Shown: positions 7,610 to 15,350 of the stretch, one piece after another
How positions within the stretch are numbered: position 1 is the stretch's first letter
Layout: each line of letters begins with the position of its first letter
Assembly: GCA_945901665.1 (NCBI GenBank)
Contig: CAMDLJ010000019.1
Coordinates: forward strand, 1 to 16,200
DNA from: Bordetella parapertussis
GTDB taxonomy: Bacteria > Pseudomonadota > Gammaproteobacteria > Burkholderiales > Burkholderiaceae
Length of the DNA: 16,200 bases
Direction: 5' to 3'
The notes under the pieces: model-generated
Seen by the model: the letters and a program-made list of their open reading frames with translations, nothing else
What the model was told of the DNA's origin: nothing
Databases searched by the model: none
Program-made: the position numbers and the translations under genes

Positions 7610-7649
7610 TTGTTTCAAATATAAAACAACGGTTTACGATAGAACCATT
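7610..7649 (-). promoter_or_regulatory. Operon promoter with two tandem imperfect palindromes (candidate IclR operator)
   Basis: Palindrome 1 (7610-7629) has perfect 6-base arms TTGTTT and AAACAA around an 8-base AT-rich centre. Palindrome 2 (7628-7649) has arms AACGGTT and AACCATT (one mismatch), also around 8 bases. Their centres are 19 bp apart, about two helical turns, and both share a GnTT-N8-AAnC core. On the minus strand TATATT (7618-7623) is a possible -10 box inside palindrome 1; no good -35 was seen. If that box is used, transcription would begin at about 7609-7611, at or next to the ferredoxin ATG. A binding protein here would cover the promoter. That it is the IclR protein is inference. 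Confidence 0.5.
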
Positions 7650-7823
7650 ATGGCCTTTTCTGCACTGACAAAACAGGGAAGCCAGGATTTTTCTACCCGG
7701 GGAAACCCTTTGCTTCAAGGGCCGCTGGGCATGGCCATCCCATCGCATCGCGTGTTAGCCTGCGCGCAACAGGGCCAGTTGAGTTGGTCGCCACCACCCG
7801 CCCGGAACCAGGCCCAAACCCGC

Positions 7824-8216
7824 ATGTCCGATTTGCCCCTCATCCAAAGCCCCGCCGTTTTGCGGACCATGGCCCAAAACCCTGGCCAGGCTTGCACTTG
7901 CGCTTTGAAAAATTGCCAGGGCTGGACCAGCATCACCGAAACCCAATGGCCACAGGCCCAACTGCCCGCCGTGGCCAGCCTGCGCGACCCCGACGTGACC
8001 GAGCCCACGTTTGAAGAACACCACCCCCACGGCACCCGCTATGGTGACCCGCAAGCGCCCGTCTCGCTGGCGCACTTTCCCAGCAACCGCTGCTTGCTCC
8101 ACTCCTGCGGCCTGTGTGGCCAGCATGTCATGCGCTATACCGAGTTTGGCGGTTATTACATCGATCACCGCGCCCGCCGACTGGACCCATCGACCATTGT
8201 CGACACGCCGGAATGA
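7824..8216 (+). CDS. Conserved cysteine-rich protein of unknown function
   Basis: 130 residues from the ATG at 7824. From memory it resembles an uncharacterised small protein common in Burkholderiales. Visible features are a CTCALKNCQGW segment (C24, C26, C31), a central acidic PTFEEHHPHGTRY motif (61-73), then HFPSNRC with C90, and CGLCG (C95, C98), followed by RYTEFGGYYIDHRARRLDP. The paired cysteines look like a zinc or metal site. No signal peptide or membrane segment. The frame is open upstream, with an ATG at 7650 giving 188 residues, but that extra part has less coding-like composition and no ribosome binding site. The 7824 start is only moderately certain. The gene is divergent from the nine-gene operon and 77 bp before leuC. 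Confidence 0.72.
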   Translation: MSDLPLIQSPAVLRTMAQNPGQACTCALKNCQGWTSITETQWPQAQLPAVASLRDPDVTEPTFEEHHPHGTRYGDPQAPVSLAHFPSNRCLLHSCGLCGQHVMRYTEFGGYYIDHRARRLDPSTIVDTPE

Positions 8217-8232
8217 AGGTGACACCCCGGGG

Positions 8233-8260
8233 TTTCACGCACAACCACTGGGCCTAAAAT
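8233..8260 (+). promoter_or_regulatory. Candidate leuC promoter
   Basis: TTTCAC (8233-8238) and TAAAAT (8255-8260) are separated by 16 bases. The -10 matches five of six positions of TATAAT; the -35 is weak. This would give a leader of about 25-30 bases before the leuC ATG, which carries AGGA 6 bases upstream. No leader peptide or attenuator is visible. Confidence 0.45.
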
Positions 8261-8293
8261 CCGCCCTCCTTCGCCACTCAACCAGGACACCCC

Positions 8294-9715
8294 ATGGGAC
8301 GAACGCTCTACGACAAAATTTGGGACGAACACCTTGTGACATCCGAAGAGGATGGCACCGCCGTGTTGTACATCGACAGGCACTTGGTGCACGAAGTCAC
8401 CAGCGCACAGGCCTACGAGGGCTTGCGGGTGGCCAAACGCAAGGTGTGGCGCGTGAGCTCGGTCATTGCCACCGCCGACCACAACACACCCACCACCGGC
8501 TGGGAGTTGGGCTATGACGGCCTGACAGACCCCATCAGCAAAGAGCAAATCACCACCCTTGACAGCAACATGGCCGAGTACGGCGCGGCGGCTTACTTCC
8601 CGTTTTTGTCCAAACGCCAAGGCATCGTGCATGTGATTGGCCCGGAAAACGGCGCCACTTTGCCCGGCATGACGGTGGTGTGCGGCGATTCGCACACCTC
8701 CACCCATGGCGCCTTTGGCGCGCTGGCCCATGGCATTGGCACTTCTGAGGTCGAGCACGTGCTGGCCACCCAAACCCTGCTGACCAAAAAAGCCAAAAAC
8801 ATGCGCATCCAAGTCGATGGCGTTTTGGCCAAAGGCCTGACAGGCAAAGACATGGTGCTGGCCATCATTGGCAAGATCGGCACCGCGGGTGGCACTGGTT
8901 TCACCATTGAATTCGCTGGTTCTGCCGTGCGTGCGCTGAGCATGGAAGGGCGCATGACCTTGTGCAATATGGCCATCGAAGCCGGCGCGCGGGCCGGCCT
9001 GGTCGCCGTGGACGACAAAACCATTGAATACCTGCGTGGCCGTCCCTTGTCGCCCAAAGGGGTGGAGTGGGACCACGCAGTGGCCTACTGGAAAACATTG
9101 CAATCCGACACTGACGCACACTTTGACGCCTTGGTGCAAATCAATGCGGCCGACATTGCGCCCCAAGTCACCTGGGGCACATCGCCTGAAATGGTGCTGT
9201 CAGTGCTCGACCGCGTGCCCGACCCCGACAAAGAAAAAGACGCCAACAAGCGTCTGGCGATTGAACGCGCCTTGACCTATATGGGGCTGGAACCGGGCAA
9301 ACCCATCTCTGACATCACGGTGGACAAAATTTTCATTGGTTCGTGCACCAACAGCCGCATCGAAGACATGCGCGAGGCGGCTGCCGTGGTCAAGCGACTG
9401 GGCCAAAAAGTGGCCCGCAACGTCAAACTGGCGATGGTCGTGCCTGGCTCTGGTTTGGTCAAAGCCCAAGCCGAAAAAGAAGGCCTGGACCAAATTTTCA
9501 AAGGGGCTGGTTTTGAGTGGCGTGAGCCCGGTTGCTCGATGTGCCTGGGCATGAACGCCGACCGACTGGAGCCCGGCGAACGATGTGCTTCCACCAGCAA
9601 CCGCAACTTCGAAGGCCGCCAAGGCACCGGTGGACGCACCCACTTGGTCAGCCCGGCCATGGCCGCCGCCGCCGCCATCCATGGCCATTTTGTCGACGTG
9701 CGCCAATTTGTTTGA
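8294..9715 (+). CDS. leuC: 3-isopropylmalate dehydratase large subunit
   Basis: 473 residues, the normal LeuC length. With LeuD it isomerises 2-isopropylmalate to 3-isopropylmalate in leucine biosynthesis (cytoplasm). It opens with the typical [13 protein letters not shown] and contains [17 protein letters not shown] and [19 protein letters not shown]. The three [4Fe-4S] ligands are present: C351 in GSCTNSR, and C414 and C417 in GCSMCLG. The substrate/cluster-region motif [21 protein letters not shown] is near the C-terminus. The start is fixed by family alignment and by AGGA 6 bases upstream. leuD follows after 11 bp. Confidence 0.98.
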   Translation: MGRTLYDKIWDEHLVTSEEDGTAVLYIDRHLVHEVTSAQAYEGLRVAKRKVWRVSSVIATADHNTPTTGWELGYDGLTDPISKEQITTLDSNMAEYGAAAYFPFLSKRQGIVHVIGPENGATLPGMTVVCGDSHTSTHGAFGALAHGIGTSEVEHVLATQTLLTKKAKNMRIQVDGVLAKGLTGKDMVLAIIGKIGTAGGTGFTIEFAGSAVRALSMEGRMTLCNMAIEAGARAGLVAVDDKTIEYLRGRPLSPKGVEWDHAVAYWKTLQSDTDAHFDALVQINAADIAPQVTWGTSPEMVLSVLDRVPDPDKEKDANKRLAIERALTYMGLEPGKPISDITVDKIFIGSCTNSRIEDMREAAAVVKRLGQKVARNVKLAMVVPGSGLVKAQAEKEGLDQIFKGAGFEWREPGCSMCLGMNADRLEPGERCASTSNRNFEGRQGTGGRTHLVSPAMAAAAAIHGHFVDVRQFV

Positions 9716-9726
9716 AAGCAGAGACC

Positions 9727-10386
9727 ATGAATAAATTCAATGTGCACAAAGGTTTGGTCGCCCCCATGGACCGCGAGAACGTCGACACCGACGCCATCAT
9801 CCCCAAACAGTTTTTGAAGTCGATCAAAAAAACCGGCTTTGGACCCAACCTGTTTGACGAGTGGCGTTACCTTGACAAAGGCGAACCCGGTCAAGAACAC
9901 ATCCAGCGCAAGATCAACCCCGATTTCATCTTGAACCAGGCCCGCTACCAGGGTGCGTCTATTTTGCTGGCGCGCAAAAACTTTGGTTGCGGCTCATCGC
10001 GCGAACACGCGCCCTGGGCCTTGGAGCAATACGGTTTTCGCGCCATCATTGCCCCCAGCTATGCCGATATCTTTTTCAACAACAGCTTTAAAAATGGCTT
10101 GCTGCCCATCGTGCTGCCCGAAACCATCGTGGGCCAGTTGTTCGATGAGTGCTTTGGCTTTCCCGGTTATCAATTGACGGTCGACCTGGACCGCCAAGTG
10201 GTGGTGCGCGCCCAAGGCGAAGAGATTCCCTTTGAGGTGCAACCCTTTCGCCGCTATTGCCTGATGAATGGATTGGACGACATTGGCCTGACCCTGCGCC
10301 ACGCCGACAAAATTCGCGACTTTGAGGCCGCACGCCTCACCGCCAAGCCCTGGCTGGCGCAAACCCTGCCGGAGAGCTTTCGATGA
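9727..10386 (+). CDS. leuD: 3-isopropylmalate dehydratase small subunit
   Basis: 219 residues from the ATG at 9727; the frame is open upstream through the end of leuC but family members begin at this Met ([10 protein letters not shown]). Landmarks are [14 protein letters not shown] at 18-31, containing the mobile substrate loop, [15 protein letters not shown] at 85-99 (substrate-contacting serines and arginine), and [18 protein letters not shown] at 111-128. It is the swivelling domain that completes the active site with LeuC. It starts 11 bp after leuC, with only a weak GCAGAG-like ribosome binding site, and its stop overlaps the leuB start as ATGA, so the three genes should be translated in step. 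Confidence 0.97.
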   Translation: MNKFNVHKGLVAPMDRENVDTDAIIPKQFLKSIKKTGFGPNLFDEWRYLDKGEPGQEHIQRKINPDFILNQARYQGASILLARKNFGCGSSREHAPWALEQYGFRAIIAPSYADIFFNNSFKNGLLPIVLPETIVGQLFDECFGFPGYQLTVDLDRQVVVRAQGEEIPFEVQPFRRYCLMNGLDDIGLTLRHADKIRDFEAARLTAKPWLAQTLPESFR

Positions 10387-11453
10387 AAATTGCAGTTCTG
10401 CCCGGTGACGGCATTGGCACCGAAATCGTTGCCGAAGCCGTCAAAGTCCTGAAGGTTCTGGGCTTGCCCCTGGAAATGGAAACCGCCTTGGTGGGTGGTT
10501 GTGCCTACGACGCCCATGGCCACCCCCTGCCCGACAGCACCTTGAAGTTGGCCAAAGAAGCCGACGCGATTTTGTTTGGCGCGGTGGGCGACTGGAAATA
10601 CGACACCCTGGACCGCCCCTTGCGGCCCGAGCAAGCCATTCTGGGTTTGCGCAAAAACTTGGGGTTGTTTGCCAACTTTCGCCCCGCCATTTGCTACCCC
10701 GAGCTGGTCGGCGCATCGAGCTTGAAGCCAGAGTTGATTGCGGGCTTGGACATCCTCATCATCCGCGAGCTGACCGGTGACATTTACTTTGGCCAACCAC
10801 GTGGCCGCCGTGTGTCGCCTGACGGCGCTTTCGCCGGTGCCGAAGAAGCCTTTGACACCATGCGCTACACCCGCCCCGAGGTGGAGCGCATTGCCCGCGT
10901 GGCCTTTGAAGCTGCCCGCAAGCGCAGCAAGCGTGTGACCAGCGTGGACAAGGCCAATGTGCTCGAGACCTTCCAGTTTTGGAAAGACATCGTCACCGAG
11001 GTGCACAAAGACTACCCCGACATCGCACTGGACCACATGTATGTGGACAACGCAGCCATGCAGTTGGTCAAAGAGCCCAAGCGCTTTGACGTGGTGGTCA
11101 CCGGCAATATGTTTGGCGACATTTTGAGCGACGAAGCATCGATGCTCACCGGTTCGATCGGCATGCTGCCCTCAGCGTCACTCAACGCCAGCAACCAAGG
11201 CTTGTACGAGCCCAGCCATGGCAGCGCCCCCGACATCGCTGGCAAAGGCGTGGCCAACCCCTTGGCCACCATCTTGTCTGCAGCCATGATGCTGCGCTTT
11301 AGCCTGAACCAAGAAGCTGCAGCTGTGCGCATTGAAAACGCCGTGAAAAAAGTGCTGGCCCAAGGCCTGCGCACCGGCGACATCTACAGCGAAGGCACCA
11401 CCCAGGTGGGTACCGCGCAAATGGGCGATGCGGTGGTCAAAGCGCTGGGTTGA
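10383..11453 (+). CDS. leuB: 3-isopropylmalate dehydrogenase
   Basis: 356 residues, the normal length. It oxidatively decarboxylates 3-isopropylmalate with NAD in leucine synthesis. Visible features are the start [16 protein letters not shown], the substrate-binding arginines R90, R100 and R129, catalytic Y135 (DIYFGQPRG) and K190 (SVDKANVLE), and the metal-binding aspartates D222, D246 and D250. The NAD-site block is [20 protein letters not shown]. It overlaps leuD by 4 bases (ATGA). Downstream the same frame stays open for 45 more codons after the TGA (see findings). The usual Burkholderiales neighbour asd is about 4.3 kb away rather than adjacent. Confidence 0.98.
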   Translation: MKIAVLPGDGIGTEIVAEAVKVLKVLGLPLEMETALVGGCAYDAHGHPLPDSTLKLAKEADAILFGAVGDWKYDTLDRPLRPEQAILGLRKNLGLFANFRPAICYPELVGASSLKPELIAGLDILIIRELTGDIYFGQPRGRRVSPDGAFAGAEEAFDTMRYTRPEVERIARVAFEAARKRSKRVTSVDKANVLETFQFWKDIVTEVHKDYPDIALDHMYVDNAAMQLVKEPKRFDVVVTGNMFGDILSDEASMLTGSIGMLPSASLNASNQGLYEPSHGSAPDIAGKGVANPLATILSAAMMLRFSLNQEAAAVRIENAVKKVLAQGLRTGDIYSEGTTQVGTAQMGDAVVKALG

Positions 11454-11659
11454 TGCGTTGCAGTTGTCCAGTGTTTGGTGGTGTCGGCACCGGCATTCGA
11501 CTTGGCCACACGACTTGTCCGCAAGCTGAACGACCTGCATGCGGCCTTGATGCAAGAGGTCCTTGCCAGGTTGGGGCCCGTATATCAGTAACACCTTCAA
11601 CCCTTTCACGCCCGGTTTAGCGAAGTTGGCATGTCTGGCACAGAAGCAGAGCCATGCAC
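11454..11659. other. Convergent intergenic region after leuB
   Basis: 206 bases between the leuB stop and the stop of the minus-strand dioxygenase gene. I see no intrinsic terminator with a U tract. An imperfect inverted repeat with a 3-base bulge is at 11532-11561 (GACCTGCAT against ATGCAAGAGGTC). The leuB frame remains open after its TGA to a TAA at 11589-11591. Confidence 0.4.
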
Positions 11660-12448
11660 TCAATCAAACGCCCAGGCACCCGCGCAGGTTGGGCCGATTT
11701 CGCCGCGCCAAATAGCGCGTCCTGGCGCGTCAGAGCCCGCGCCGCTGGCGACCATCAGGGGAAGTAAATGCTCTGCCCTGGGGTGTGAAGCCACACCGCC
11801 CGGGGCCACATGCCATTGATTCAACTGGTCGGTGCGCGACTGCCAATCACCGCTCAAGGCTTGATCCAACCAATCGTGAAACGCATACGAGGCCGGGGCT
11901 TGACCCGCGAAATCACGCAAATTGTGATAATTCATGCCAGAGCCCAGAATCAACACACCATCATCGCGCAAGCTGCTCAGCGCGCGCCCCCATTGGCTGT
12001 GCAGCACGGGGTCCAGGTTCACTTGCAAAGACATGGCCACCACTGGAATATCGGCCTGCGGGTACATCACTTTGAGCGGGATGAAAACCCCATGGTCCCA
12101 ACCGTATTCAGCATCGGTGCGCGCCGCAAAGCCCGCTTGCTGGAGCAGTTGGGCCGCCTGCGCAGCCAAGGCGGGCTGCCCGGGGGCCGGGTATTGCAAG
12201 GCATAGGTTTCAGGTGGAAATCCGTAGTAGTCGTAAATCAACGCCGGGTTGGTGCCACTGGTGAACGATGGCACCTCAAACTCCCAGTGCGCCGTGACGA
12301 TCAAAATGGCGCTGGGCTTGGTTGGCAAGTGCTGGTCAATGCCGCGCAAAAAATCTTCGGTCTGCTGAAACAGTTGCTTGCGCTCACCGGTCATGAAGAA
12401 AGAAGGGCCACCCCCGTGGGGAATGTACAAAGCGGGCATGCGGGACAT
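11660..12448 (-). CDS. Class III extradiol dioxygenase family protein (LigB/YgiD, 4,5-DOPA dioxygenase-like)
   Basis: 262 residues from the ATG at 12448. An in-frame TTG at 12463 is rejected because a GGGGGA ribosome binding site lies 7 bases before the ATG and inside the longer version. It has the layout of the YgiD/DODA group: metal ligands H11 in YIPHGGGPSFF, H54 in VTAHWE and H227 in EHLLPLM, plus the catalytic H119 in YGWDHGVFIPL, and GSGMNYHN around H175. Relatives cleave catechol-type rings with oxygen; some plant and bacterial members open L-DOPA. The true substrate is unknown. It lies 21 bp after the Bug/TctC gene on the same strand, so the two are likely co-transcribed. Confidence 0.88.
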   Translation of the reverse strand: MSRMPALYIPHGGGPSFFMTGERKQLFQQTEDFLRGIDQHLPTKPSAILIVTAHWEFEVPSFTSGTNPALIYDYYGFPPETYALQYPAPGQPALAAQAAQLLQQAGFAARTDAEYGWDHGVFIPLKVMYPQADIPVVAMSLQVNLDPVLHSQWGRALSSLRDDGVLILGSGMNYHNLRDFAGQAPASYAFHDWLDQALSGDWQSRTDQLNQWHVAPGGVASHPRAEHLLPLMVASGAGSDAPGRAIWRGEIGPTCAGAWAFD

Positions 12449-12469
12449 GTCAAATTCCCCCAAAAGAGA

Positions 12470-13444
12470 TCATCGATTCTCCAGAGCCAATTTGGGAACC
12501 ACCCGGGCATAGATCGCTCGTTCCGCGTCCACCACCTGACGGTAATCGTTGGCATTGAGAAAGGCTGGTGCAACCAAGGACACGGCAACAAAACTTTTGA
12601 ACTCTTCCGATTCAATGGCTTTTTGCAAGGCATCATTCAAGCGCAGAACCACATCGGCGGGCAGACCTTTGGGTGCAAAAAAGCCAAAGTCTGCGCGCAA
12701 GGCCAGGTCGATGCCTTGTTCCTTCAAGGTGGGCACGCTGCTCAAAGCGGCCGCCCGGGTGGCACCGAATTGCGCGATGGCCCGCAGCTTGCCGGCCTCC
12801 ACTTGGGCGTTGATCACGCCCGGCGCACCAATCACCACATCCACAAAACCACCCATCACCGCCGTCAAAGCAGGGGCCAAGCCCCGGTGTGGCACGTGGG
12901 TGAATTGGAAGCCTGCTGCATCGGCCAAAGCTTCGCCGGCCAAATGCACCGCGGTGCCATTGCCGGGGCTGCCAAAAGTCAGCTTGCCGGGATTGGCCTT
13001 GGCATAAGCGGACATCTCTCGGGCATTGCGAAAGGGCGCATCGATGCGGGCCGCCAAGTAATGGGGGGTGATGCTGGCTCGGGCCAGGGGCATCAAATCT
13101 TCATACACATAAGCCGGCTTGCCCACCAGCGGGGCCACGGTGAGCACCGCGGGTGCCGAATACAACAGGGTGTACCCGTCTGGGTTGGCTCGGGCGACGA
13201 AGGCTGCGCCGATGGTGCCTCCCGCGCCATCGCGGTTTTCAACCACCACCGATTGGCCCAGGTGCTTGGCGGCCAACTCAGCAATTTTTCGGGCTTCGCG
13301 GTCGGTGGCGCCGGGTGCATAGGGCACGACAATGGTGATCGCTTTGGTGGGGAAGCCTTGCGCCGACAAGTTCAAGGCCGAGCACAAGGCCACGCAGGCC
13401 CACCCCTTGAAAATCCAACCCCAGCTTGAACCGTTCAGATACAT
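12470..13444 (-). CDS. Tripartite tricarboxylate transporter substrate-binding protein (Bug/TctC family)
   Basis: 324 residues from the ATG at 13444; longer in-frame versions would put 28 extra residues before the signal peptide and are disfavoured. AAAGAAG precedes the ATG. The signal peptide is WIFKGWACVALCSALNLSAQG, so the mature protein is periplasmic. Bug features are FPTKAITIVVPYAPGATDREAR, VVVENRDGAGGTIGAAFVARANPDGYTLL, and the later KLTFGSPGNGTAVHLAGE and GGFVDVVIGAP segments. Family members bind carboxylates and other small anions. No TctA or TctB membrane genes are in the window; orphan Bug proteins are common in Burkholderiales. It precedes the dioxygenase gene and diverges from the MmgE/PrpD gene, suggesting a shared metabolic role (inference). 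Confidence 0.93.
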   Translation of the reverse strand: MYLNGSSWGWIFKGWACVALCSALNLSAQGFPTKAITIVVPYAPGATDREARKIAELAAKHLGQSVVVENRDGAGGTIGAAFVARANPDGYTLLYSAPAVLTVAPLVGKPAYVYEDLMPLARASITPHYLAARIDAPFRNAREMSAYAKANPGKLTFGSPGNGTAVHLAGEALADAAGFQFTHVPHRGLAPALTAVMGGFVDVVIGAPGVINAQVEAGKLRAIAQFGATRAAALSSVPTLKEQGIDLALRADFGFFAPKGLPADVVLRLNDALQKAIESEEFKSFVAVSLVAPAFLNANDYRQVVDAERAIYARVVPKLALENR

Positions 13445-13501
13445 CTTGCTTCTTTCATTGATCAAATGGCATGGCGCGCGCAAAAGCACGCCGACTTCGG
13501 T

Positions 13502-13519
13502 CATTTTCACCTCAAAATG
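13502..13519. promoter_or_regulatory. Palindrome in the divergent Bug / MmgE-PrpD promoter region
   Basis: CATTTT and AAAATG form perfect 6-base arms around a 6-base centre. It lies about midway in the 155-bp region between the Bug gene and the MmgE/PrpD gene, a place suited to an operator controlling both. No regulator gene adjoins, and I found no convincing -35/-10 pair on either strand. Confidence 0.35.
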
Positions 13520-13599
13520 AAAGCGCACTCTGAGGGCCGCCGTGCCAACTGCCAGGGCTTAGGATGCAGGCTTTTGTATGAAGCATTGCGGGACACACC

Positions 13600-14892
13600 T
13601 TGATAGAACACCATCTGCAGCGACTGATTGAGCGACTCACCCAACCTGGGCTGGCATGGCCCCAACAGGTCGACACACAGGCCCGTTGGTTGGTACTCGA
13701 CACCTTGGGTTGCGCCATCGCGGGGGCACGCGCCCCCACGGTACGTGCCTGGCTGGAAGGCCAGCACCTGCGCGCCGATCCCTTTGCCACGGCAAGCCCT
13801 GCCCCAGGCGGGCCCAGCCCAGGCGCCGCCATGGCCTTTGCCATGGCCGCCTGTTGGGACGAGGCCTGCGAGGGCCATGCCCGCGCACACGGCCGACCTG
13901 GCGTGGCCGCTTTGGCGGCCATTTGGCCTTGGGTGCATCAAGTGAATTGGGGGCAACTGCTGAACGCTTTCGTGCTGGGCTACGAGGTCGGCGCGCGCAT
14001 GGGTGCTTTGCTGCGCATTGCACCCGGCATGCATGTGGACGGCAACTGGCCATCCTTGGGCGCCGCGGCGGCGGCGGCAAGCGCCCTGCAACTCAATGCC
14101 CAGCAGACCCTGACCGCCATCCACATCGCGGCCTGCCAATTGCCCACCTCCTTGTACCGCCCAATCCAAACCGGCGACACGGCGCGCAACACCTATTTGG
14201 GCCACGCCGCCATGCTGGGGCAAATGGCGGCACAAGCCGCAGCCGCTGGCATCAGCGCACCGGCCAATGCCATTGAAGCCCATTTGCAAGTGGCCTATCA
14301 AAAACCCGCGCCACTGGGATGGCAAGGAACGGACGATTTTGAAATTTTGTCCGCCTATTTCAAACCTTATGCGGCAGTTCGCCACGTCCACTACGGCGCG
14401 CATGCGGCTTTGGGGCTGCGCCCACAATTTGATTTGGACATGCTGGATCAGATCGATTTATGGGTTTACCAAGAAGCAGTGACGTATTGCGGCGTGCGTC
14501 AACCTCAAACCCCCTTGCAAGCGCAGTTTTCGCTGTCATTTGGTGTGGCCGCCATGCTCCGCTGGGGACACCTGAATTCAACCGTCTACACCAAGCTTGA
14601 ATTTGAGGATGATGGGGTGCGCCGGCTGGAGAAAAAAGTGACCCTCCACGTGCACGAAGAATGGACCCAAAAGCAGTGGCGGCGCGCCAAACTGAGGCTG
14701 ACTTTGGTGGATGGCCGGGTACTGGAGAACACCTGCCCAGCGGTGATGGGCGACGCAGACATGCCCTGGAGCGAGAAGGACCTCAAAGACAAGTTCATCA
14801 CCAACTGCCAGGGCAGCTTAAGCCCAGCACGCAGCCAATTGCTGGCCGAACATGTGCTTCATGCCCCAACCCAAGCACCTGTTTTCCCCTGA
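13600..14892 (+). CDS. MmgE/PrpD family protein
   Basis: 430 residues from a TTG start; an in-frame TGA lies 21 bases upstream and the first in-frame ATG is near residue 78, so TTG (with GGGA 7 bases before) is the only sensible start. The all-helical first domain contains ARWLVLDTLGCAIAG and, around H145, GMHVDGNWPSLGAAAAAAS. The second domain has the family motif FKPYAAVRHVHYGAHAAL (K255, R261) and QAQFSLSF at 307-314. Members include 2-methylcitrate dehydratase, cis-aconitate decarboxylase and iminodisuccinate epimerase. Two usually conserved sites look changed: the Lys before the TG..AR..G segment appears as R187, and the Tyr of the FSxPY motif is F314. It is therefore unlikely to be a true PrpD and its substrate is unknown. 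The gene is divergent from the Bug gene; no prpB or prpC is present. Confidence 0.88.
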   Translation: MIEHHLQRLIERLTQPGLAWPQQVDTQARWLVLDTLGCAIAGARAPTVRAWLEGQHLRADPFATASPAPGGPSPGAAMAFAMAACWDEACEGHARAHGRPGVAALAAIWPWVHQVNWGQLLNAFVLGYEVGARMGALLRIAPGMHVDGNWPSLGAAAAAASALQLNAQQTLTAIHIAACQLPTSLYRPIQTGDTARNTYLGHAAMLGQMAAQAAAAGISAPANAIEAHLQVAYQKPAPLGWQGTDDFEILSAYFKPYAAVRHVHYGAHAALGLRPQFDLDMLDQIDLWVYQEAVTYCGVRQPQTPLQAQFSLSFGVAAMLRWGHLNSTVYTKLEFEDDGVRRLEKKVTLHVHEEWTQKQWRRAKLRLTLVDGRVLENTCPAVMGDADMPWSEKDLKDKFITNCQGSLSPARSQLLAEHVLHAPTQAPVFP

Positions 14893-14969
14893 GCAAAAGA
14901 AAAAACGGTCAAGCACAGAGAGTCTGAGACGCCTCCCATGCCTTGTCTATGGCACCCGCCAAGCCCCCA

Positions 14970-15350
14970 TCATTTGGCCGTGCAGTTGTTGCCTTGCCAC
15001 CGTGAGCCCACCACTTTTTCTTGGCGTATTTCAAAAGTGGTTTGGCAGGTCAAAGAGATGTTGTAAGCAGGGGATCCTCCCACGGCTTGGGTGAAGGCGC
15101 TGTTGCCGGTAACGATGGTTTGGTAGGAGGGCGCCGTGCCTGGGACCCACATCTGCGCATTTCGGGTGAAGCTGACAAATTTGCTCCCAGAGACCTCATG
15201 TTGATTGTCTGGCGGCCCCCATGTTCGGTAAAGATCCAACTCAGAAGACCCCACCCAGGTGGCCAACATCTGTTCATATTTGGCGGTCGTGGCGCACCCC
15301 CAAAACAAAACCCCCACGCACGTCAGCGACAGCCAGCGAAGCCACCTCAT
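14970..15350 (-). CDS. Small putative outer-membrane lipoprotein
   Basis: 126 residues. The N-terminus is a lipoprotein signal: two arginines, the hydrophobic LSLTCVGVLFWG, then C19 as the lipidated residue; the lipobox FWGC is imperfect, which lowers certainty of lipidation. The mature part begins ATTAKYEQML and has TWVGSSELDLYRTWGPPD followed by a Gly/Ser/Tyr-rich beta-like half that ends in GNNCTAK. The short helix-WGxP layout recalls small BamE/SmpA-like lipoproteins, but this is only a resemblance. From memory, similar short proteins of unknown function are widespread in Burkholderiales. GGAG 7 bases before the ATG supports the start. It is convergent with the MmgE/PrpD gene (77 bp) and divergent from asd. 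Confidence 0.82.
   Translation of the reverse strand: MRWLRWLSLTCVGVLFWGCATTAKYEQMLATWVGSSELDLYRTWGPPDNQHEVSGSKFVSFTRNAQMWVPGTAPSYQTIVTGNSAFTQAVGGSPAYNISLTCQTTFEIRQEKVVGSRWQGNNCTAK

Noticed and set aside
8165..9166. A 333-codon minus-strand open frame across leuC
   Set aside because: It is antisense to a well-conserved leuC and has no recognisable motif.
11532..11561. Terminator between leuB and the dioxygenase gene
   Set aside because: The inverted repeat has a 3-base bulge, moderate GC and no T tract on either strand.
11810..13429. A 539-codon plus-strand open frame
   Set aside because: It is antisense to the dioxygenase and Bug genes, which have intact catalytic and signal-peptide features; the antisense translation has the low-complexity look typical of GC-rich shadow frames.
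13600..14892. Calling the gene prpD
   Set aside because: No prpB/prpC/acnM neighbours, and conserved positions differ from 2-methylcitrate dehydratase.
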